A stretch of 64,000 nucleotides of DNA from a virus. The notes under the pieces were generated by a model. It was not told the DNA's origin and ran no database searches. It saw only the letters and a program-made list of their open reading frames with translations. The stretch is taken from IMG/VR virus record IMGVR_UViG_3300017991_000096, positions 1-64,000 of that record. The stretch is one strand, 5' to 3'. The translations under genes and the position numbers were made by a program. This document shows positions 42,186-48,889 of this stretch, one piece after another (position 1 is the first letter of the stretch; each line of letters opens with the position of its first letter).

Positions 42186-42706
42186 GGCTAACTCCTCCCG
42201 AACGATACCAGGGATACATGCTCGACACTTTGGATGGTACGTTGCATGATGTCGTCAGCGAGATCGTCAGCGACCCCCGCAAGGCGATGGCAGGCTCCAA
42301 GGTCGTGCTGTACGGGCCGGAAGGTGCCGGCAAGACGACCGCGATGGCGACCCTGCACAACGAACTCGTGGCCCGCAGGTGGATGGCATGGTGGGTGGAC
42401 TGCTTCACCTTCCCCAACGACTTCACTGTTGCGGACGAGTGGCACCGCATTCTGGTCCCCTCGCCCGTCCTGCTGCTGGACGATCTCGGCAAGGAGCCCG
42501 ACCGCATGGCCGAGAAGATGGGTCGCTTGCTCGCAGCGCGGATGCAGGTCCGCGGGCTCACCTTCATCACAACCAACCTCGCGGTGGACGAGGAGGACCC
42601 CGACGCTTGCGCCCTGTCGCAACGGTACGGGCGAAGCCTCCGAAGCCGCATCCTGGGCAACGGCGAGGTCGTCCTCGTAGACGGGCCCGACTTCCGAACC
42701 TCTTAG
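42182..42706 (+). CDS. DnaC/IstB-type helicase loader ATPase
   Basis: 174 residues from ATG 42182 (ATGA overlap). AAA+ motifs: Walker A G-P-E-G-A-G-K-T (45-52), Walker B V-L-L-L-D-D (96-101), sensor I F-I-T-T-N (128-132), and an Arg-finger-like Y-G-R-S-L-R-S-R (149-156). This is the DnaC/DnaI/IstB pattern, in a short form lacking an N-terminal domain. It probably loads the DnaB-like helicase encoded at 44053. No zinc motif was seen. Confidence 0.75.
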   Translation: MRLTPPERYQGYMLDTLDGTLHDVVSEIVSDPRKAMAGSKVVLYGPEGAGKTTAMATLHNELVARRWMAWWVDCFTFPNDFTVADEWHRILVPSPVLLLDDLGKEPDRMAEKMGRLLAARMQVRGLTFITTNLAVDEEDPDACALSQRYGRSLRSRILGNGEVVLVDGPDFRTS

Positions 42707-42814
42707 CTTAGTCACTACGCCCTTCACTCGACACGCAGATAGCCCACGGTCGCCCGATGCCGGAATAGTCCTTCATCGGGGGCAGGGCGCTAGCAACACA
42801 AGGAAACAGCAACC
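42707..42814 (+). other. 108-base intergenic region with inverted repeat
   Basis: No ORF of note. A perfect inverted repeat CCCGATG (42753-42759) / CATCGGG (42774-42780) has a 14-base loop. There is no T-run, and no convincing promoter was recognised. It may be an operator-like site or an mRNA hairpin before the DUF932 gene. Confidence 0.4.
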
Positions 42815-43993
42815 ATGGTAATGATTCACCACAGCAACCAGGACTACAACGTCGCTGCCAGTGAGGCGGCCAAGCACGCCCGTACCAAGTTCGAGGCGAT
42901 GATCGCCAAGGGCACCGCGTCCGCGAGCAGCACGGTCAACCACATCCTCGACACGGTGCCGGCAGACACCGTCGTCAAGGCGGCTGGCCTGGAGTTCCGG
43001 CCCTACCACCGCATCGGGGAATGGGAGCCCGAGGAGGGCCCGGGGCGCGTGTACGTTGCACGGGCACCAGACGAGGGTGGCATCCGCGCCTTCCGCCCGC
43101 TGCACCCCAACGGGCTCGCTCAAGCCGCGACGCGGTTGGGCATGAGCACGAACTACGTCAACTCGCTACTCAAGGTGGATGACCCCATGGACATCCCGTG
43201 GAAGCACGAACTGCTCACCCACAACCTCAACGAGTTGGCGCAGCACGACGACCGGCGGTTCCTCATCCGCTCCGTGAAGCCCCGGAACCACACGCTCCAC
43301 GAGGTGCGTGCCGTCCTCTCGGACAAGTACCGTCGCCTCGACTCGCGCCCGATCCTCGATGCGTTCCTGGGATCGGTCAACAACTACGGCGGCCTTCCCT
43401 GTGAGGGCACCGTGACGGACACCAAGGTGTTCCTCAAGATCGTGCTGCCGCACATCTTCGAGCCGGTGCCGAACGAACCTACGTGCTTCGGCATCCAGTT
43501 CTCCAACTCGGACTACGGCAACGGCAAGCTGTCCATCCGAGGGTTCATGCTGCGGCTCGCCTGTACCAACAAGGCGATCACCGAGGAGTCGCTGTCCCAG
43601 GTTCACCTTGGGCGGCGGCTGGATGAGAACATCCAGTTCTCCCAGCAGACCTACGAACTGGACACGGCTGCGATGGCGTCCGCGGTGGGCGACATCGTGA
43701 CGCAGGTGCTTGCGCCTGGCGCCGTCAACAACCGCATGGAGCAGTTGCGTCTGGCAAACGAGAAGGGCATCGCCAGCTTCAACACGCTGGGCTCGCTCAA
43801 GAAGTCGCTGACCAAGGGCGAATGGGAAGCGGTGAAGGGCGCCTTCGAGGGCCCCGACGAGCACAACTTGCCCCCCGGCAAGACGCAGTACCGGCTCTCC
43901 AACGCGATCTCGTGGATCGCTCACACCGTCGAGGACGGTGACCGGCGACACGAGTTGGAACAGCTTGCTGGCAGCTACCTCGTGGCTGCCTGA
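42815..43993 (+). CDS. DUF932-family protein
   Basis: 392 residues; GGAAAC lies upstream of ATG 42815. The central motif V-L-S-D-K-Y-R-R-L-D-S-R-P-I-L, and a C-terminal half with S-N-S-D-Y-G-N-G-K-L-S-I and G-F-M-L-R-L-A-C-T-N-K, match phage and plasmid DUF932 proteins, common near replication genes and of unknown biochemistry. It stands alone between the 108-base gap and an intrinsic terminator, so it may be its own transcription unit. Confidence 0.75.
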   Translation: MVMIHHSNQDYNVAASEAAKHARTKFEAMIAKGTASASSTVNHILDTVPADTVVKAAGLEFRPYHRIGEWEPEEGPGRVYVARAPDEGGIRAFRPLHPNGLAQAATRLGMSTNYVNSLLKVDDPMDIPWKHELLTHNLNELAQHDDRRFLIRSVKPRNHTLHEVRAVLSDKYRRLDSRPILDAFLGSVNNYGGLPCEGTVTDTKVFLKIVLPHIFEPVPNEPTCFGIQFSNSDYGNGKLSIRGFMLRLACTNKAITEESLSQVHLGRRLDENIQFSQQTYELDTAAMASAVGDIVTQVLAPGAVNNRMEQLRLANEKGIASFNTLGSLKKSLTKGEWEAVKGAFEGPDEHNLPPGKTQYRLSNAISWIAHTVEDGDRRHELEQLAGSYLVAA

Positions 43994-44004
43994 CCACACC
44001 CCGC

Positions 44005-44038
44005 GGGTGGGGGCGCTTCGGCGCCCCTGCCCTTTTTT
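44005..44038 (+). terminator. Intrinsic terminator after the DUF932 gene
   Basis: A 12-bp stem with two G-U pairs (GGGTGGGGGCGC / GCGCCCCTGCCC) and a UUCG tetraloop is followed directly by six T residues (44033-44038). The helicase Shine-Dalgarno GGAGG begins only a few bases later. Confidence 0.9.
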
Positions 44039-44052
44039 CGTTTGGAGGCCAC

Positions 44053-45345
44053 ATGCCCGAGAATCCCGAGCGTGGTTTGATTACCACCATCATCGACAAC
44101 GAAGCGGCCGACGAGGTCACTGCCTACGTCAAGACTCAATGGTTTTTCGATCCCGAGTGCCGGCAGGCGTGGAACATCATCGCCGCCCACTACCAGGATC
44201 ACCGCGAGACGATCAGCCGCGCGCTCCTACGCGAGCAGTTGCCTGGCTTCACCTTCGAGCACTGGAGTGACAGCCACGAGGCGATGCTCAAGACCGTGCA
44301 GGAGAGGTACATCCGCAACCGAGCCATCGACATCGCGGAGGAGGCTGCGATCGAGCTAGAGGGTGACCCTCGCGCTGCGCTGAGCGAACTCGTGGCCGAC
44401 CTGACTCGGTTGCAGGCAAGCATCGTCCGAGACGCAGGGGCGGACATCGCCGCGACGGTCCACGACGCCAAGGACCGCTACCACTACCGCAAGGACAACA
44501 AGGGTTCTCTCGGCCTCCCCTGGCCCTGGCCCCCGCTCCAGCGGACCACGAACGGCGCCCACAACGGTAGCTACAACCTCATCTACGCCCGCGCTAAGCA
44601 GATGAAATCGTGGGTCGCCATGGTCATCCTCAAGCACTGGATCTACCACCACCATCGACGGGTCATCGCCGTCAGCCGGGAGATGGGCAAGGATCAGATC
44701 CAAGATCGGTGGCTCTGCCTTTGGGCGGGCGTGGACTACAACCGCTTTCGCAGCGGTGACCTGGAGCCCACGGAGGAGGAGATGATGTCCGACGCCGCGG
44801 ACGCCATCGAGGAGGTGGGATCGTTCTACGTCGAGAGCATCGAGGGCTACGGTGCTGCGGCGGCGGCCGAACTCGACGCGCTCTGCGAGCAGTATGAGCT
44901 AGAGGAGGGCGACGTTGTCTGGGTGGACGGCGCCTACTTCTTCGCTGAGGACTCCAACTGGCAGTCCTTCCGTTCGTTCTCGCAGGGCTTCAAGCAGGTG
45001 CTCCTGCGCCGCAACCTTGTCGGGCTCATCACGAGCCAAGGCAACCGACAGGTGAGTAGCAAGCTAGACAGCGACGCAGGCGCCGAGATGGGGCTAGGTG
45101 ACGCCCCGATCCAAGACTGCGACCTTGCCATGAAGCTCAAGTTGTTCCCCGAGGAGAAGCACCTACTGGTGCTCGTCAATACGCTCCGAGAGGGCGTCCC
45201 CTGCCAGTTCACCATCCACGCCCGACCGTGCGTAGACTTTGGCTTGAAGTTCAGCGAGGCCCCTGACCTTGACGATCAACCAAAACGGAAAGGACGGGTT
45301 GTCGGGGCACCCGTCGTCGGAAAGAAGCGCAACGAAGATGAGTGA
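44053..45345 (+). CDS. DnaB-like replicative helicase with degenerate P-loop
   Basis: 430 residues; TTGGAGG lies just before ATG 44053. The RecA-type core shows a P-loop A-R-A-K-Q-M-K-S (179-186), S-R-E-M (DnaB H2-like), Walker B D-V-V-W-V-D-G (about 286-292) and a downstream Q-G-N-R-Q motif. The N-terminal domain (1-125) resembles DnaB N-terminal helices. The P-loop lacks the second Gly but keeps Lys-Ser, as in several phage helicases. It should unwind DNA at the fork with the loader and primase. The C-terminal A-P-V-V-G-K-K tail is shared with the zinc-ribbon protein at 47600. Confidence 0.75.
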   Translation: MPENPERGLITTIIDNEAADEVTAYVKTQWFFDPECRQAWNIIAAHYQDHRETISRALLREQLPGFTFEHWSDSHEAMLKTVQERYIRNRAIDIAEEAAIELEGDPRAALSELVADLTRLQASIVRDAGADIAATVHDAKDRYHYRKDNKGSLGLPWPWPPLQRTTNGAHNGSYNLIYARAKQMKSWVAMVILKHWIYHHHRRVIAVSREMGKDQIQDRWLCLWAGVDYNRFRSGDLEPTEEEMMSDAADAIEEVGSFYVESIEGYGAAAAAELDALCEQYELEEGDVVWVDGAYFFAEDSNWQSFRSFSQGFKQVLLRRNLVGLITSQGNRQVSSKLDSDAGAEMGLGDAPIQDCDLAMKLKLFPEEKHLLVLVNTLREGVPCQFTIHARPCVDFGLKFSEAPDLDDQPKRKGRVVGAPVVGKKRNEDE

Positions 45346-46378
45346 CATCGTACTCGCAACCTCCAAGGACATCGCTCTGCTCAACCAGTCGCAGGCGGTG
45401 ACATCGTCCACGTCGAACCATCTCGCCATGCTGGCGATGGATTTCCACGACGCTGGTGTCCAGCAGCACATCAACTACCTCGCCTCACTTCTCTTTGAGG
45501 AGTCGTGCCATCTGCGATCCATCGCGGAGGGCAAGTTGCTGACCCTCAAGGAGCAGCAGGACAAGGAGAGCGGCGAGTCGGAGGACGCCTCGCATGACTT
45601 CCTGTTCGCCCACTACGACCAGCGCGAGGTGCAGGACCGCGGCGCCGACAACATCAAGTGGTACAACCCCCACACTGAGATCGGAGACACGACCGGATCG
45701 ACCAGGCTTACCAAGAAGCGTGGTATCTGCTTCCACCACACCGCCGTCAAGGGTGGCTTCGGCACGCACTCCAGCCGCCGAGACTACTGGGCGAATCAAG
45801 GGCTGTCCTGGTCACCGGCTGTGCCCCAGCCCAACGGCAAGACGGCTCCAGGCATCTGGCGGTCGCAGCCCTCTGGGAACATGAACGGGGTCCGCTGGCA
45901 GGACTTGAACGAACAGCAGCAGACCGACGCATGGGTGCGGGCGATGGCGCTGGCCGACCGCTACCGCGGGTACGTTCCGCAGGACTACAACAACGGCGTC
46001 CCGTATCAAGTCATCAGCGGCCCGAACTCGGTGCTGTACTACAACCTGCCCTTCGACTGGGTCACCTACCATGGCAACGGGGCGAACACGCACTACCTCG
46101 GGTACGCCTGGGACGCCAAGAGCACGGTGGACACGTTCAACCCCGACGATCTCCTCCGCGACATCAAGCAAACCATCCATGATGGTAAGGAGGAGGGGCA
46201 CTTTCAAGACGGGCTGGAGTTCACCATGCACTGCGTCTACACGAACAAACCGGACGACGTGGGCAAGGTCTTTGCCGAGTTCCTCGTGGACATCGCTGAG
46301 GAGTGCGACGCCACGATCCGCATGGACTACAAGGCCCACCCCTCCTACAAGTCCTTCAACGAGGTGCTGGCGGCGTGA
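45338..46378 (+). CDS. N-acetylmuramoyl-L-alanine amidase-like endolysin
   Basis: 346 residues from ATG 45338, overlapping the helicase stop by 8 bases; a TTG further up is less likely. Residues about 125-265 match the amidase_2/PGRP fold: C-F-H-H-T-A (131-136), G-V-P-Y-Q-V-I-S-G, L-Y-Y-N-L-P-F-D, and W-V-T-Y-H-G-N-G-A-N-T-H. These include the Zn-binding His residues. The N-terminal 100 residues are an unassigned helical domain. No signal peptide was seen, so a holin would be needed for release. It would cleave peptidoglycan at lysis. Its location inside the replication operon is unusual. Confidence 0.7.
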   Translation: MSDIVLATSKDIALLNQSQAVTSSTSNHLAMLAMDFHDAGVQQHINYLASLLFEESCHLRSIAEGKLLTLKEQQDKESGESEDASHDFLFAHYDQREVQDRGADNIKWYNPHTEIGDTTGSTRLTKKRGICFHHTAVKGGFGTHSSRRDYWANQGLSWSPAVPQPNGKTAPGIWRSQPSGNMNGVRWQDLNEQQQTDAWVRAMALADRYRGYVPQDYNNGVPYQVISGPNSVLYYNLPFDWVTYHGNGANTHYLGYAWDAKSTVDTFNPDDLLRDIKQTIHDGKEEGHFQDGLEFTMHCVYTNKPDDVGKVFAEFLVDIAEECDATIRMDYKAHPSYKSFNEVLAA

Positions 46379-46713
46379 GGACTTCACCTGGAGAGCTACT
46401 CCGCCAAGACAAGGCCGAGTACATGGAGCTACTGGATCGCCTCGCCAGCCTGGACGAGCGCGAGGTGGCTCGCTACACCATCTTGGAGTATCTGCGCCTC
46501 GTGGCGCAGAGCATCGAGCAGGGTGCCAAGGCCACGGGCGGCCACACTGACCGCTCCAGGGCGACCATCTCAGTCATCCTCGCGCTCTGTTCCCAACTGA
46601 ACCAGCCCAGCGACGCCGAGAGGAGCATGGTCATCACCGCCATCCTCCGTGGTAAGCAAGGGGCTTACCATGACGCCCTCAACGCACTAGGAGTGCCAAC
46701 GGACGACACATGA
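46375..46713 (+). CDS. Hypothetical helical protein before primase
   Basis: 112 residues from GTG 46375 (GTGA overlap with the amidase). Helical and charged, with no Cys and no membrane segment; I recognise no domain. It overlaps the primase start by 4 bases, so it is translated with helicase, endolysin and primase. A role in replication or lysis cannot be separated from position alone. Confidence 0.55.
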   Translation: MRTSPGELLRQDKAEYMELLDRLASLDEREVARYTILEYLRLVAQSIEQGAKATGGHTDRSRATISVILALCSQLNQPSDAERSMVITAILRGKQGAYHDALNALGVPTDDT

Positions 46714-47603
46714 ACCCCATCGAATCGACCCTCACTCGCCTGGGTGCGAAGGACCTTCGCCCCACACCCGAGGGATTCGAGTCGCGCTGCCCCGTTTGCA
46801 AGAGCAAGCGGCGCAGCTTCCGAGTAGCCCACGTCGGCAAGAACGGTCGCGTGGGCGCTTTCTTCTGTCACCGCTGTGGAGTGACAGGCGATCTCGTGTC
46901 CCTGCTCATGCAAGCCTACAGGATGAGTCGGAGCGAAGCGGAGAGCACCGCTACCGACACCGCCGGATGGGTCAAGCACCATCGACCTGACATCCCTGAC
47001 GACCCCATGGGCCCGTGGGAGATCGAGCCGTACCGTGAGGTGCTGTCCGACTACCTCGTGGGCCGCGGCTTCGACCCCGAGTGGATCTGGCACTACCGGA
47101 TCGGGATGGACCTGTTCACGAACGAGGTGGTCATCCCCAACTACGATGCGGAGGGCAAGCTGGTGGGCATCACCCGCCGCGTTGCCGAGGACGGGGCGCT
47201 CTACGTCCACTCGAAGTTCTCCAAGAGTGACCACGTCTGGGGCCTCGACCTTGTGCCCAAGGATGCGAAGATGGTTGCTATCGTAGAGGGCCAGCTTGAC
47301 TGCCTCGGTCTGGCCCCTCACATGGACATCCCCGTGTGCTCAACCAACGGTTCGTGGATGAGCAAGGCGCAGGCCAAGCTACTCTCCAACTACCTCGTGG
47401 TGCTCGCCTACGACAACGACCGCGAGGGCATCAAAGGTACGCAGCGAGCGATCCGCTTACTTCGGGATGCTGGCTCGACCGAAACCAGGGTCCTATCTTA
47501 TCCTACAGACGATCCGGGCGATCTCGCCCAGAACCCCAACCCCAACCTAAGCCTAGTCACTTCGATACGGTGGCTAGCTACCCGGAACAGGAACACGGAA
47601 TGA
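46710..47603 (+). CDS. DnaG-type DNA primase
   Basis: 297 residues; ATGA overlap. N-terminal zinc-binding domain with C27-P-V-C30 and C53-H-R-C56; TOPRIM core with V-A-I-V-E-G-Q-L-D (about 189-197) and L-A-Y-D-N-D-R-E-G (about 231-239). Shorter than bacterial DnaG because the C-terminal helicase-binding domain is lacking. It makes RNA primers for the lagging strand alongside the DnaB-like helicase encoded nearby. Confidence 0.85.
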   Translation: MNPIESTLTRLGAKDLRPTPEGFESRCPVCKSKRRSFRVAHVGKNGRVGAFFCHRCGVTGDLVSLLMQAYRMSRSEAESTATDTAGWVKHHRPDIPDDPMGPWEIEPYREVLSDYLVGRGFDPEWIWHYRIGMDLFTNEVVIPNYDAEGKLVGITRRVAEDGALYVHSKFSKSDHVWGLDLVPKDAKMVAIVEGQLDCLGLAPHMDIPVCSTNGSWMSKAQAKLLSNYLVVLAYDNDREGIKGTQRAIRLLRDAGSTETRVLSYPTDDPGDLAQNPNPNLSLVTSIRWLATRNRNTE

Positions 47604-48886
47604 CACTCAGAGGAGTAAAGACTGCCAAGGCCGCCAAGGCTGCGGCGAAGGACCGCGGCTCTCGCGGTGGACGCTTCAACCGCCGAATCCAGGCCAAGAC
47701 CGACGAGCCGTTCATCGGTCGCTTTCGCGGGCTGACCGAGCCCCCGACGCGCGTCTGGGAGGAGGGCGAGTTGAACAAGCTCGACACTGACGACTTGGTG
47801 GAGATCTGTAGCGAGATCCAGGCGGTGTTCAAGGAGGACATGGAGAAGTCCGAACTCGTTGACGCCATCCTCGACCGCTACAAGAGTCTGGAGCCGGCGT
47901 TGAACGCACGCCACTACGTCGATCGCAACAAGGGTCGCAAGGGCGCCTTCACCTACATGAACTGCGGAGACTCCGAGGCGGCTGTGCTTGGTGACATCCG
48001 TACCAAGACGGACTGCGAGATCTGCAAGGCCAGGCTCAGCGGTGACAAGGGCGTCGGCTGGCCGCAGACGACCAACTGGTTCTCGTTCTATGACTACCGC
48101 AAGGTCCACCGCATCCCGAGCGGCGACGAGGAGAAGGACGAGTACGTGCCCTGCACGATGGAGGAGAAGGGCCACTGCAAGCAGTGCTCTCGCAACAAGA
48201 AGATCCTCGACCGCGAAGGCATGGACGAGGGCGACTTGAAGTTCGAGGACAACGACGCCTTCAACGAGTGGTGTGCCAAGACCGGCTATGCGCGGACCTA
48301 CGCCAACGGTATGCGCATGTTCAACCTTGCCAACAAGTTCGCTGATCTCGTGCTGGACCTCTCGGCTCGCATCAGCCGACACTGCCGATCCTGCGGCACC
48401 GGCAAGGTGAAGCCCACGGGCGCGTGCTGCCCCCACTGCGGGGAGGAGTACGACTGGGACGAACTCATCGAGGCAGGGTGGAATCCCGAGGAGATGCAGA
48501 ACGTCGAATGTCCAGAGTGCGGCGAGGAGGGCGTGCCCGAGCCCATGTACGAGTGCTCCAACTGCGACGACGCCAAGCCGGCGCGGCTGTGCGACGTGGA
48601 CGTGCGGTGCGTGATGACGGGCGAGGGCACGAGCAAGAACTGGACGTTCACGGAGCAGTTGCCTGTGCGACCCCTCGACTACACGGACGAGGAGGACGCG
48701 GTGATCCTGAGCACGCCCCTCCCCGACTACGACCGCGAACTGGCGCCCCCGAGTGTGGAGGAGCAACTCAAGTTCATTGGCAAGGCACCCGCTCGCGGCC
48801 CGACCCCTTCCGCCCCCGTCGTCGGCGGCAAGAAAAAGAAGAAGGGTGGCAAGGGCGGGAAGGGCATGTTCTCGAAACGAGGCTGA
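47600..48886 (+). CDS. Zinc-ribbon replication protein, possible single-strand-binding protein
   Basis: 428 residues from ATG 47600 (ATGA overlap); upstream extensions are shadows of the primase gene. Many Cys pairs are present: C-E-I-C, C-K-Q-C, C-R-S-C, C-P-H-C, C-P-E-C and C-S-N-C. The C-terminus is Lys-rich and disordered (A-P-V-V-G-G-K-K-K-K-K-G). The N-terminal 90 residues are basic. Position between primase and polymerase suggests a replisome component such as a single-strand DNA-binding protein. That is inference; no OB-fold signature could be confirmed. Confidence 0.5.
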   Translation: MTLRGVKTAKAAKAAAKDRGSRGGRFNRRIQAKTDEPFIGRFRGLTEPPTRVWEEGELNKLDTDDLVEICSEIQAVFKEDMEKSELVDAILDRYKSLEPALNARHYVDRNKGRKGAFTYMNCGDSEAAVLGDIRTKTDCEICKARLSGDKGVGWPQTTNWFSFYDYRKVHRIPSGDEEKDEYVPCTMEEKGHCKQCSRNKKILDREGMDEGDLKFEDNDAFNEWCAKTGYARTYANGMRMFNLANKFADLVLDLSARISRHCRSCGTGKVKPTGACCPHCGEEYDWDELIEAGWNPEEMQNVECPECGEEGVPEPMYECSNCDDAKPARLCDVDVRCVMTGEGTSKNWTFTEQLPVRPLDYTDEEDAVILSTPLPDYDRELAPPSVEEQLKFIGKAPARGPTPSAPVVGGKKKKKGGKGGKGMFSKRG

Positions 48887-48889
48887 GTC

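Noticed and set aside
47498-48766. 422-codon open frame on the - strand
   Set aside because: Antisense shadow of the primase/zinc-ribbon genes; those show clear Cys motifs and coupled starts on the + strand.
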